From Diploscapter coronatus (lineage: Eukaryota; Nematoda; Chromadorea; Rhabditida; Rhabditidae), in the NCBI GenBank assembly GCA_964036155.1, contig OZ038422.1:18933201-18997200 (forward strand): 64,000 bases of DNA. Reading direction: 5' to 3'. The notes beneath the pieces were generated by a model. That model was not told the origin of the DNA. It searched no databases and worked only from the letters and a program-made list of their open reading frames with translations. The first letter of the stretch is position 1. Each line of letters opens with the position of its first letter. Below, piece by piece: positions 47,501 through 59,598 of this stretch. A program made the position numbers and the translations under genes.

Positions 47501-49834
47501 AAAAAACTCGATTTTTACGAAGAACGTGTCATATGTGTAAAAACCAGACGAATATCTTCGTTTTTTCGACGACTATATTCTTGCTAATTTTTGAAAAAAT
47601 TAAAAGCGTCCATAATCAAATAGAGCCATTTTGGCACTTACATGGAGACCGAAATTGACGTAGAGCATGTGAATATTCCTGTTGTGGGAAATGTGGACGG
47701 ACCTGCCTCTGCACTGCTCGGTCATATCGCTGAGCAGAGTGATCAACTGCTTGTCCATCGACTCCTCCACGCCATCCCACAGCAGACGCAGTTCCTTCGT
47801 GGTGCCGTACAGCGACTTATGGAGGAGATGTAGCGGCGTTGTCTTGGGGAAAAAGTCTCCCACGAAGTAGTTGTCGCCTAAAAATTTTAAGGAGTTGTAT
47901 GGAAATAAATTTTATGTTAAACTAGTTCACCTCTCTGCAAGCGTTTTTCAATGCTAATTTTGGTCGTTAGAGCATGTTTTCTTGCAAATTAGTTAACTGA
48001 AATCCACAATTCGCCGTTGAATATTTGGCTCAAATTCAGCGAAAAGGCTTCTCGCAGTTAATAATCTGTCGACAATATTGGCATCAGTGAAGCATTGTTA
48101 GATAGACTTTCAGAAAATAATAAATCGTTCATCTTGACCAGGGCTTCGAGTGTTTGACACTGATACTCCAGTGTCAGTGTCATAAGTGTCAAAAATTAGT
48201 TACTCAATCAAACCATCTTTCCTTTTTAGAATGCTATAATTCAATACAGTTTTCAATCAAATATGTGTTAAAACCAACCGGTAATGAGACGAAGAAATGT
48301 CTCGAGTGCAGGAGAGGAGACCAATTCGATGCGCATCTCGAAGTATGGTTCTTCAGATTCCATCTTGATGATCAGAGATCTGAAGTATGAGCTTTTTTAA
48401 TAAGAAGATACTTGTAAAAATAATGTGTCTTGCAGGGTACCATCTCAAGATTTTAGTAATGCGAAGAAAGGGTTGAGTTATAAATTAGGGGCCGCATATG
48501 ATTTTGCACTATTTACAATTTTCGGGAATTTTCTACTCGAAATAACCAAAAACGATGTAAACATTGCTATTCGTAAAGAAAAAGAAACATCGTTTTTGAT
48601 CGAAAGGTGTCATCAAAACTCAAACTAATTCGACGATATGCCCCATGAAACTGTATTGTGTCAAAAATCAGCGCATAATTTTTCCCTGCAACAAATCTGC
48701 AAACAGTTTGAAGTTCACGAAAACGTGTTCATTTTGGGGTTCGGAAAATGCCGATTCTTTCGTTCAAAACCCATTTGTATTTTGTTTGTTTCTTATCAAA
48801 AATCTAGTTACGGTACACCAGAGTACATCTTTTTGAGCCAAAAATAATAGCGAAATATGGTTTTCGTAAACTTGTTTGCGCTCCTCAGGAAAGAAATCTG
48901 CGGTCCCTAGTTATAACGGCACGATTATAATAAACTGTGTGTCCCGTTTTTTCCCGATGGAAATCTTTACTTGGGATATCCGCATCTGAAGAGAGACTCG
49001 TAGGGGATGATGGAATATTCGGATTTGAGCCACTTGTGAAGGCAGCATTCATCTTCGAATGCACCTCGGATCGTCTTCAGCTTTTCAGAAATGCTCTCTG
49101 AATTTGAACACTTTCACTCAATAAATATTCCAAGGCAAATTACCTCTATAAAGGAAGAAATCGATTGAAAAAGAAATGATGGATCACGTTTCTCATTACT
49201 GCTTACCGAGTTGATCTCCATACTTCTCGATCAAAACCTGGACGATCTCTTTGAGTGAATTGGACTCTTCATTCATCATCTTCATTATCTGAAAACGATA
49301 ACCAAATCAGAAGATCTTAGACATTGAATCATTCTCCATTCTGTTACGTCTATTCACCTACTTGGCATGGACTAGGCAGACTTCAACATTTCTATATTAT
49401 ATATTAGCATGCGCCCAAATTTTCATTCGTATTGATACATTTCTAGCTTGCGGACTTATGAAATTGTAGCACAAAAATAAGAGGATACAAAACTTTGACT
49501 TCCGCCGTAACTTGTGCAATTGCGTTATATGAATAGTCTAACGACTGCAAATGATCTCAACTGAAATGATGAATAGCAAAAGCGGTCACGTCAAGTACTA
49601 GAATTGTAAAGAAAAAATTACCTCAGCTCCTTTGTCTTCCTTGAATTGAAACTTCCACTTGTGGAATTCGACATTGACAGAGGGCGGCCAGCAGAGCGAT
49701 GCCTCTTCCAAACACTTCAGCTTCTCCTCTCGCGTCTTCCCCGAGTCCAGCCAAATCGACTCGAATAGAAGGGGAACCCATCGGGGCGCGGCTTCTGCCT
49801 TTCTGATGAAATCAGGCAACTCGTTGCTGTCCAT
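44570..49834 (-). CDS. Unrecognised protein with an acidic C-terminus
   Basis: ATG at 49834 starts MDSNELPDFIRKAEAAPRWV. Exons continue with LLFESIWLDSGKTREEKLKC, IMKMMNEESNSLKEIVQVLI, KLKTIRGAFEDECCLHKWLK, SLIIKMESEEPYFEMRIELV, GDNYFVGDFFPKTTPLHLLH and MDKQLITLLSDMTEQCRGRS, and finish DEYEERGIEVGRVVEHNIKS with an Asp/Glu-rich end NEEDENASDEEDRDQLED, stopping at 44570. About 310 residues, soluble, alpha/beta-looking, no signal peptide and no motif I can name. The last intron (44723-47640) is 2.9 kb and is mostly filled by a 2 kb palindrome. All joins keep frame, so the gene looks functional. Confidence 0.65.
45488..47537. mobile_element. Two-kilobase foldback palindrome in an intron
   Basis: The left arm 45488-46326 and right arm 46695-47537 are inverted copies over about 840 bp each, roughly 80-90% alike. 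Matching anchors include GGTACCCAAGAAGTCGACCC with its inverse at about 47475-47495, ATTTTGCGTAGATG with CATCTACGCAAAAT, and GTTTACGCGTAAAC in both arms. The spacer is about 370 bp with no clear coding frame. Structure fits a foldback or long-TIR DNA element, or an old inverted duplication. No transposase is seen. Confidence 0.85.
48150..48200. repeat. GTGTCA/TGACAC word cluster
   Basis: TTTGACACTGATACTCCAG is followed by TGTCAGTGTCATAAGTGTCA within 50 bases, in an intron of the 44570-49834 gene. Short, self-complementary simple sequence. Confidence 0.4.
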
Positions 49835-50512
49835 TCGCAGTCCTAAAATGGAATAATGTTTGTCAAAACCATAAAAAAGAAAAAAAACGCAAGAGTCATG
49901 GTCTGATGGCCTAAAATAATAGATCTTTTGGAAGATGCGAAGATGCTTGATTAACGGATTTTTGACTATAAGACCGGAAATCAGGTGCAGAATTGATGAG
50001 GTCGATGTGAAACAATTTCAAAAATTGAGAGAAGAAAAGTCGACGGATGAATAAAGACAAGTGACAGAAAATCGTGACAAGAAGTCATCGATAGGGAAAT
50101 TCAATTTGACAGCGACAATGCACTAGTTTATTGTGTGTTGACAGACCGTGTACGTTTTTTTCTCTGCTCGAACACAATTTCAGCGTCGTTTTTCTCCTGA
50201 ACTCTTAGAATTCCGATCATTCCGCTATTACTGACTGAAGAGAAGGTCGATATTCATTTGCCTTGTGAACTGAAAGATTGAAAACTTTTCCGGCTTTGCA
50301 GGTAGGTTCAAACAGTCGTGCTCTCTTCTATAGAGACTAGCATTCTAATTCTTTTTATCGCAATGCGTTTTGCTTTACAAGTAGTCAAGTGTCGTCGCGT
50401 CATCTCAAATTGAATTTTCAAATTCTTCCCTTCACTGTTATTTTTTTTGTAAAATTATATTTTTCAGTTGAGCGTGAAATGAATGCAGAGAACTTCTAGA
50501 TGAGGACTGACG
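49835..50512. other. Intergenic stretch between divergent genes
   Basis: Probably holds both promoters. About 50092-50152 is a diverged copy of the block at 35448-35510 (shared GACAATGCAC and GTTGACAGAC). No gene is supported. Confidence 0.45.
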
Positions 50513-53500
50513 ATGGCGGTTGATGGAGTTCAATGCAATGAAATCATCGACAGATGCCAGGTTGGTTTGAATTTGTTTCTCGCTTTTTATTATTTATTTT
50601 ATTTTCAGCAGCTCTCTCGAAACGATGTGACTCTGACAGAGGATGATATGACGTTCTTGAAAACGGTCATCACAAACAGGGACATCCAGTTGAAGGTTAG
50701 CTGATTTTGTTGTTTAAATTCGGCGATTTACAGATTTAAATTGCTATGCGAAGGAGCTATAAAGTCATTCAATACCCTCAAGATATTTTTATTCAGAGTC
50801 TCCCGATCAATGCTCAGAAATTGGTGTTCGGCTTTCTGGATCGTACCAAATCTCACTTGGACATCGGCTCTGATGAATTGGCTCAGCTATTCAACCAGGT
50901 ACAGATTCTAAGTAACTTTCTGAGGGAAATATTCCATTTCAGACTTCGATTGACTGCTACAAGGTGGAGTTCGCGGACTTTCCATCGTTTCTAGTCATTC
51001 TCCAGAAATGGGCATTTGCTTCGTTCGAGGATCTCTTTGTGGAGTGAGATTCTGAAATGTTTTCCTGTATAAACGAGTAAAAAGGCGAAGGAATGATTTT
51101 AGACTAGTCTCTTTCTCTTTTTCAAGATCTGCTTCGTCCTCTATAAGGCTAAAAATAACCATTCGCCAATTTGGACCTTTAAATTTTCGCCAATCAAATA
51201 TCGTGTTGACCAAATGAAGTGACATATAGCTTGTTAAATCGTGTCTTGCGAGAAATGCGCGTATGAACTATGAGCAAAGAGGAAGGCAGAAAGCAAGCGA
51301 GAGAAACTGAAAAGTAGTACACAATTTTCTCTACAATTCGCGCCTTTTCCCTACTCTCCAATACAAGATCTTTCACTTCGTTTGACCAGCACAATAGTAT
51401 CAAGCTTATTTTCAGTTTCACTGATGACAGATACGTTTACACGAAGGATTTAATGAAGCGCTGCTCCAATTCCTCGGCAGAATTCGTTCGCATCGCTTCG
51501 GAATCCGAATCTGACTACATAAGCCTTGTCAAGTATGCTGTTTTCATACGATTTTACAAAATATTCTTAAAGATTATTTTCCTGAAACTTTTCTTAAAAA
51601 TATTTTCCCTTATTTCAGACGCATCTTCATCAATCTGATTGTGATGCACGATGTGTGGAATCGCGATCTGTCGCCCTTGTTCAAAGCGGCCTGCAGAACA
51701 TTTGTTTGCAATCACTCCATTTTCAAGCAGGTCAATATTTCTTGTCATTCCTATCTTTCATACAGGACTGGACAAAGCTTTGTTTTTGCCTTTGACTTTG
51801 AGTTTTTAAACTGTTAGCCTTTGACCAGCCCTGCTTTCATAATTTATTATCTTCAGCTGTTCGAAATGTGCGTGGATGAATTCCCCTTGGGTGTGCGAGG
51901 CAAGTGGCAGGTGCTGGCTGCTCTGATCGAGTCTCCACTCGTTGCGAAGGGCCACTTCCATGACATCGTATGCTTCAGCCGATTTGCAACTTTGATTTAT
52001 CCCATAAGTTTTCAGATTGAATCCCGTCTGTCTGCTGTGTATGCAGAATTCTCCTCTTCGACCGTGGAGAACATTCGCTGCACCTCTGTTTCTCCTGCAC
52101 TCTTGGCTATTTCTGCACTCAGGCCTGACGATCCTGCTCTACTGAGTCTATTTGTGCAGAGCGTGTCTACTATCAATAGGTTTTTCTTTTAGAATTTTAA
52201 AATTGAATTATGAGTTTTTGAAGACAAAACAGATAAATTGATCGGATATTTTTGAGAAAAAAACTATCTTTACGCCGCACTTTATCTAGGTTTCATGCTT
52301 CTAGAAACCGCTATCTTCAAGATAGTGTCTGATAGCCTAAAGAAAAAACCAATTTGAGCACCCACCGCTCGAACGTGATCATGTCGTGGCTGAATCGAAT
52401 GAGCCGCAGCAAGCAACACACTCCATTCATCCGCAATCTGCTACAGGTGCTGGAAACGTGGTTCGATTCGTGTAGGCCTGAGAACGATCCGATTTGGCCG
52501 CTCAAATTTCACAATCTCAGGGTTAGCTTTTTTTATCATAGATCCTGGAAGAATATTGAGAAATCTAGAAATTCTACATAGGTACTTTCCTGAAATTTTT
52601 GCAAACGTGTTATCTTTTTTGCAATTTGAAGTCCGTATAATTGACTTGTTGAAAATTAAACTGAAATTATTCGCATTTTTGCTAAAATGTCTTTAGTACT
52701 CCTAATTTCAGTTTGTGACTTGCATCGATGCCCAATTCAACTTTCGCGAGGACGAGGATCCGATCTGGGAGAAGGACCGCATTCTGCTCACCTACCTGAC
52801 TGTGCTGAATTCGTCCATTCTGAGGAATCCTTCCGATTTCAAATTCACGGATGAAGATTCGGTAATTTTTCTAGTTCATAAAAGAAAATATAGCAAGTCT
52901 TTTCTTATTTTATTCCTGGCACTTGTTTTTTAATAGTTGGAGGGGGGGAAAGAATGATTGAAAAGGGAACATCTACGTCTTTTGTAGAACGTGTATTTTG
53001 GGTTCGGGGCAACTTTTTCAAAGATTTCAACCAACGAAGCATTGGATTATGTATTTTCGTTCAAATGAGCAATGCAAAATGAAATACAAATTTTCTTACT
53101 TCCTCGAAAATTGAGTTCTTACTTTATTTTGAGTTCAATTCAGGAGATTCGTTTGGTGAGAATCGGTCTGGAGTGGCACCTCTCGGCGATCAAACAACTG
53201 GCGCAGTCGATCTGCAATCGCTGTTTGGGCGGATCGAACCATCTGAACATTTCTACTAGCGATGGAAAGAACGAAGATGTGGAGAGTAATGAAGAGGTCG
53301 TCCAATTTCGTTTTATTTTCATTTCTCTTACATTGCAGGTCCACTCTCGTTTCTACTACGGCACTGAATCGAATGAGGAAATGGACGAGAAAATCAGAAA
53401 ACAGCTTGAGAAACACGGACAGATTGATCAGATGGTATTATTGATTGGAGAGAACTCGTCGATATTCAAAATTGCGCTATTCATCTCGTTTCTCTTCGAC

Positions 53501-56500
53501 GCAACTCACTATCTCGCTCTTCCACACTCGATTTCTAATTGCTGCTGCATGAATATCGGAATTTGCTCTCCAATCAACGATATTTTTATTCCATTTGCAT
53601 TTCTTATTTGGGGGCTTTCAGGACTTTGCAAAACAGCTAGAGATTTTCTTGCAACTGAGCGGGTCGACTTCGAAACACGTCTGCCCTCAGATTCCTGATC
53701 TCTATGCGAATGCACTCGAACACGGACTCCACCACAGGATCTACACCAAGGCTGTCAATGTGAGATTTCTTTATTGTTTACCAACAAATTCTATGTGATT
53801 TTCAGAACCTGATTGAATACATTTTTATGTCGAATGAACATGACGAGAACTACAAATTCATGAATATCTGGACCGCCACGTCGAGATGTCGATTGCAGGT
53901 AAACCTTCAATTTTCACTGTTATCATCGATAGTTTTTCTTTATTTACATGAAAAAATTTAGTAGCATCTTTTACCATTTAGGCGGCTTCCTGTGTAGTTC
54001 ATCAGTTCGCCATGATCATCATTTGTAAATGACTATTTCTTTTTCTTACTTCTCTCCTTTGCCTAGGCTTCCTAACCCTAAAGCCTGGTGAGCTGGTGAA
54101 CTAGATAGGGAACCCGCTTTGACTCATTTTTATTTTAAATGGAAAATGAAATAAATTTTCCATCTTCAATGTAGACGGTGTGTAAAATGTGCTCTTTAAT
54201 GAAGACTCGTAGAAGAAAATGGATGAAACATTAGGATTCTTTAATGAAAATGAAGAAAATGTGATCATTTTTATCAAACCTTTCACCCTTTTACCCTTCA
54301 ATATAGTTTTCTGGATGATTTTTCTTCAAAATAATGTCACGACTCTAGTATTCTGAATTTCAGGCAGTTGTGCTGTGCGGCACTGAATATTTGGACAGGC
54401 TAATTTTATCGAATCGTGACAACCCCAATCTGCAGAAGTGGTTTGAAGAGGTTTTTAAACTCGTTTTACTCTCTCTTTACTTTACCCGTTTCAGGTGCTT
54501 TCCTACTTGTCCTGCAAGGAGGCCCAAGTGCGTGCAGGTGCACTGTCCCGTGTTCTGTGGTCCTTCTGCGATGTCTGTCCTTCCTTCTTCCAGCAGTTCT
54601 GGTCTGCAATCGAGAAGAACAACTTGCTGGCTTTCGACTGCTTCCCAGATCTGCTCCGAAGAACTCTTAAGACGCTCTGCCTCTTCTTGGCTAAATCCAA
54701 TTGCGGTAAGACAATTTATATTATACTAATTGTTTAGTGGTCCATTGAATTGCAATAAGTTTTATTTCTATAATTTTAAATTCGAAATTCGTGCACATCT
54801 TCATTGAAGACATATGGCAAATTTTAAAAAAGAATTGAAATTTTATTTTGGCGAAGATCAGGGATTAAAAATTTGGCTCAAATGTCGGCCTGGACCTGGG
54901 TGGGGATAGGTATCAAGACCTGGGCCTGGACCGGCTTGGACCCGAAAAACCAGGTCCAGGTCCATACCCTGACTAGGCCCTGGTCCAAACTTTTAACCCT
55001 TGGCGAGGATCGACAACGGTTCAACACTATAATAGCTACTACTACTATACTAATTGTTGCAATTACCCAATTATTAAGCTTAGCTAAATTATTCCCCTTC
55101 AATTCGCTGAGTTCCTGTCTTCTCCTCTGCTGTTCTTCGAAATGTTTTGTCTTCAGATTCCCAATTACTTTCTCCAATTTGGATCCTTCATCCCAAACTT
55201 TCTGCTCGAAACTTCCTGCTTTTATCCCAAGTTCGGTCCATTTATATGTGCATTCGTTGGATATTTGCGCAACTCTTTCATAATTTCCTGGTTCTTTCTC
55301 AATTCTCCTCTGACAGTCCTTCTTCAATTCCTCGAATTTGTATCTGAATTCCTCCTTCATGTCATCCAGAACAACTTTTATCTTTTCATTCAGCCTTGCG
55401 ATTTCACTCTTTAGTCGATTCTCCTCTTCATCGATTTGCTTTTCGAGATCTTCAAATTATCATTAATTATTATATGTAATTTCATAATTCATTGATAATA
55501 TGATTAGCCCTCTCAAAGAATGAGTCACTTATAAAAGTTCATAGTCAGGCCTTTCAAGATAAGCTTTTCTTTCATGAATTTAATTCTTGCAAACGACATT
55601 ATTGTCAATGACCGATAATTTGGGACGAAATAAGTGATGCACAAATTCGAATATGCAAAGTGCATTGCGTATGTACAAACAGCCGTCTGACTCATTTATT
55701 GAGCATTATGTAATAGTGTAGTCTGCTGCTGCAAAGAGCGCGTTAGTTACCGCGCATCAAAAGTAATTGTCATTTAATTCATCTCAAGTAATCGATCATT
55801 GACAATATGACTTACCTTTTATGCGTTGATTTATCTTATCTTGATTTTCTTCTCTTTTTGCTGGATTAGCATTCGCAGAAATTAACGCAATAGCTATTAG
55901 GAGCAATGGAATTTTCATCTAATAATAGAAATAATTATTTAAAAGCCATATCAAATTATTTTGATGTGAAAAAATGACAAACTTATTGTGAAAACTAGTG
56001 TAGGCTGACTAGCATAGAATAGTATAAAAGAAGAAGTTACAATGACAAAACAGGACAGTGACAGAAAGATTTTCTTTTTCAAATGATCAAATTCGATGTG
56101 ACTAAAAATATTCTTGAAAAAAGTAAAATAAAAATCATTCTAGATCGAAAGAATTGGTCTAGACTGATCAGCGAAATGAACATTTTTCCAGTTCATAAAA
56201 TTGCTGCGAGCGCCTGCGGGCGCACACTTCCTGAAAAGATTTTATGGTGAACAGCCATTTCTATGAATGGCTCATCGAATCCGATGGTGCCTTTTTGTGC
56301 CCATCCACTTTGAAGGGTACTTGCTTCCCATTTTTGGGGTTTCAAATGACAACTTTTTGAACAAAAGCGAAAAATGAAAGGGACGGAGTTTGCGATCTCT
56401 AAATATCGTCATCCCTTTTCAGTAATTTTCGATAAGATAGAGAGAGAGAGGGGTTAGAGGTCACTAATGAAGTAGCGAATACAATCGGTAATGACCTCTC

Positions 56501-59248
56501 AAACAATTTGCAGCTGTGATGCCAAAATTAGCACGTTAGTTTTTTGGCCCTAAGTACCCATATCAAAAGTCGTCGGAAAAGTTACACTACATATGCCACC
56601 AAAGTGATCTTTTCAGACAGTGTATCATATGTGGGGTTACGATAGAAAGGTATCTAGAAATAAGCCTGAGCACACCGATATACAGACACTTTAAAAAATA
56701 CTAAAAGATCTGGTAGATCGATTTATGTTTCGAAATTTAATCAGAAAAGTGAAAAATAGAAACGCCCTGCGTCAAGATCACTCAATGTGCTATGGATGCA
56801 AATTTCCTTGCCTTCTTATCTATAACATTGCTCATTCTACATACCATAGGATTTTTTATACAGGATGATGCATTATTTTTGACTTTAAAATGATCCTATG
56901 AATATCTTTTGGAAAAGGTCAACGGATTCCTATTCTTATGACCGAACACGCATGAAAATATATGGTTTTACCCGTTTTTCTATTACAGTATTCTCTGGGC
57001 ATAGTGCAGGCGGAAGAAGATAAGAATATATATCTTCATGTATGTCCCGGTCATGAGAATAGAAATATTACCCCTTTCTAAAAATATTCGTTGGAACATT
57101 TAGGGCCAAAAAGTTGTAAAAATGGGCATGAATCATCCTGTATTTGAAAGTAATACCATAACTACTATTTCAGATTTGCCATCCTCTGCCTATTATGTCA
57201 TTTTCTCCCAGAGCATCGAGCTGCAGAATCACGATGATTTCAGTGTGAGAAGTGGAGCCATGATGTCCTATGGTAAAAATTCTCCTTCTATTTGGTCTCA
57301 TGCAAATACAATTCAACCATTGCAGGATTCGTGTCTCACAAATTGACGACTCGATTCGGCTGCCCTTTGTTCGTGTTCATTGCAAAGCATCATCAGCTCT
57401 GGATCGGAAAGGTATCTTTCTTCCTGCAAATTGAAGAAGGATTTCATGATTTTTAGATTTCCGAATTGTTCTCCTCCTTCCTCCAATTGAACCGAGTGCA
57501 GCGAATTATGCTCATGAATCTGCTCTGTCTGCTTCGATATGGGAGTCGACACTTCTATGATGCGGATGACGACAGGTAACGTTTCATAATGAAGATTTTT
57601 GGCTGCAAATACTTTTGTTCTACAAGTGAGTATTTTCGCTCTAAGGAAATGAGTATCTTTGCCTCAAGGTTAAATAGCTTTGTCCCAAAGAGGATATAGA
57701 AGAAAAACAGTATGTGGGGTAATGTATTCGAACTCAAGATTCTTATTGTGAGATATTTCTTTTCTTTCAAGATAGCCCCAACATATTTCGACAATTTTCA
57801 TGTTTCAGACGAGTGGATTCGATTCGTCGCGTTCTGCTGGCCAACTTGGCTCGATCGGACGACATTCGCGAGCGTCGATTTGCACTCGACTCCTTCTACA
57901 GACTCATCAGTCAGAACGAAGTGAGTGTTTACTGGAAACGAAAACAATTTTACTGGAATTTGCAGATTGCGTTATGCCGCCAATTCAAGAATCTGGAGGA
58001 ATATGAGATCTACTTTGAGCAGTACGGCATTTCCATGGACTTGAAGCAGCCAAACGATGCAGCTTCGATTGTCTACTTCGAGCATATTATTAGACAGAGG
58101 TTGGATTTTTCTATAAAGAAAAACGTTTATCGTAAAATCTAAAATACAACTCCCTCTATACTAGAAGTTCATCTCCGAAATTATCACAACTGTTGCTCAT
58201 TACCCAACGCAAAGCTTTTTAAGAATGTTTTATACGTTCTTTACTGTATGCAAATCATATTTTTATCATTACTTGTTACGATCGCCATATTACATGACGA
58301 TTTGAAAGAATGTCGAAATTTTCAAAAATTAAGATATCGAAAATAGAAGTCCATGGACTACTATATTAGGTTTTACGGTAAAAATGAAAGACTAACACCA
58401 TTTTGTGTCCAGTTTTGCTTATTAGATTCATTAACTTTGTTTCTTTTCAGTCCGGTGAATCTTGATCGAGCAGAGCTGCCAGCCGACGCAAAGGGTTCAC
58501 TGAATGTGCGGTTCGTTGAGGAGATCCACCATCTGATGCGGGAAAAGTCGGAAAATGTACGGGTGTCTTCTGCTCCACTCGATTCGCTAGCCGATGACGC
58601 TCTGAAGAGGTTACTTTTTCTTGATAACTCATAATTTTCTGCCCTTCAGAATAGAGAAATTCCTGCTTTCTCGTCATCAATCTGCGTCGCAAACAGACAG
58701 CTGCGACGAGTTGGGCTGGCAGGCTGTTGCAATCGCTCTGCTCATCGTGGCTCGGGAGCTCAGGTCCTTGGAGTGAGTATACTATAAACTTTACGAAAGA
58801 ACAATTTGCGAAATTCAATGTTCATAAATTTACTAGCGGCTAGAAAGCTCTGAAAAATTTACGTGGCATTTTTCAAAAAGTATTTTCGAGAAGAAATTTT
58901 AGTAGATTTTATTATCGAATTTGACAAAAGTCTCCATTCGTCTTAATGTTTTATAACTGATTCTTTGATAATCATTTGCAGGTTTCTAGTCTTAAAATTA
59001 TTTATTGCTTTCAGGCATCTTTCGGCATCAACGAGAAGACGATACCTATCCCTCTGCGAAGACCTTCTGTCCAAGGACCACGATGGCGTACAATCGATCC
59101 TGTGCAGACTGCCATCTCTTCTCGTCCAGGGACATTCTGCTTACTCGGATGAGTCCCAATTGAGGAAGGTTAGTTTTATTCTTCTACACACTTTGATTTT
59201 CTGCAAATCATATTCTTACAGATGATCGCTGAGAATCTCACCGATTAG
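50513..59248 (+). CDS. THADA/Trm732-like alpha-solenoid protein
   Basis: THADA (yeast Trm732) partners the FTSJ1/Trm7 methyltransferase for ribose methylation of tRNA position 32. The start MAVDGVQCNEIIDRCQ at 50513 is followed by more than fifteen exons joining in frame: LPINAQKLVFGFLDRTKSHL, KWQVLAALIESPLVAKGHFH, ENIRCTSVSPALLAISALRP, RSNVIMSWLNRMSRSKQHTP, EIRLVRIGLEWHLSAIKQLA, EAQVRAGALSRVLWSFCDVC, FSVRSGAMMSYGFVSHKLTT, MLMNLLCLLRYGSRHFYDAD, ERRFALDSFYRLISQNE and RRRYLSLCEDLLSKDHDGVQ, ending MIAENLTD with TAG at 59246. The block order (a region like eniRc...R..+...l.R, then a VR-S-A-FG block like the DUF2428 part) matches THADA as I know it; the assignment rests on recalled resemblance. 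Intron 54706-57173 is 2.5 kb and hosts an antisense gene and a MITE. An AATAAA lies at 59479. Confidence 0.65.
54878..55918 (-). CDS. Nested antisense gene: secreted or membrane-anchored coiled-coil protein
   Basis: Lies entirely in the 54706-57173 intron of the THADA-like gene, on the opposite strand. ATG at 55918 gives the signal peptide MKIPLLLIAIALISANANPA. A second exon encodes a charged coiled coil (DLEKQIDEEENRLKSEIARL, NEKIKVVLDDMKEEFRYK, KDCQRRIEKEPGNYERVAQI, KHFEEQQRRRQELSELKG) and then a hydrophobic helix WVIATISIVVVAIIVL followed by NRCRSS. The C-terminal tail (WTWTWFFGSKPVQAQVLIPI) is encoded by a CCTGG-rich simple-sequence cluster and stops at 54878. About 230 residues. Function unknown; an extracellular coiled coil tethered by a C-terminal helix is inferred. 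Confidence 0.6.
54880..54992. repeat. CCTGG/CCAGG word cluster
   Basis: GGCCTGGACCTGGGTGG, GACCTGGGCCTGGACCGG, then ACCAGGTCCAGGTCC and GGCCCTGGTCC. The two halves are partly inverted, so the stretch can fold back. It is much more GC-rich than its surroundings and overlaps the 3' coding end of the nested gene. Confidence 0.6.
56859..57142. mobile_element. TA-flanked inverted-repeat element (MITE)
   Basis: A 284-bp element with ends TACAGGATGATGCAT and ATGAATCATCCTGTA. The arms pair through CCTATTCTTATGACCG and CGGTCATGAGAATAG and on to CATGAAAATATAT / ATATATATCTTCATG. TA flanks suggest Tc1/mariner-type mobilisation. Non-coding, in the 2.5-kb intron of the THADA-like gene. Confidence 0.8.
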
Positions 59249-59598
59249 CTTCAAAATAATACATCTGTGATTAGAGGTATTCGAAATTGCGGTGTTTCTT
59301 TCTCTACCATCCCATCTTGGAATTCCGAAGATTCAAACAAATGGGGAGAAATAGCGAATAAGTGTGGAGAAAAGAAATACGCCGGAATTTCGAACAATCC
59401 TGTATGTGTTCGTTTCTTTATTGATTAGGCATTCGAATTCCATTGTTGTTTTTTTTTATTTTGTTGGCTGTTATTCTCAATAAATGTTGAACTTGATTTA
59501 TCTATTTTACCGATTCTTCATATGGTTTTAGCCATACTTCATATTTATTTTCATTTTTCTCGCCCATTCGCCAATAATCATCTTACAGGTTTTTCATA

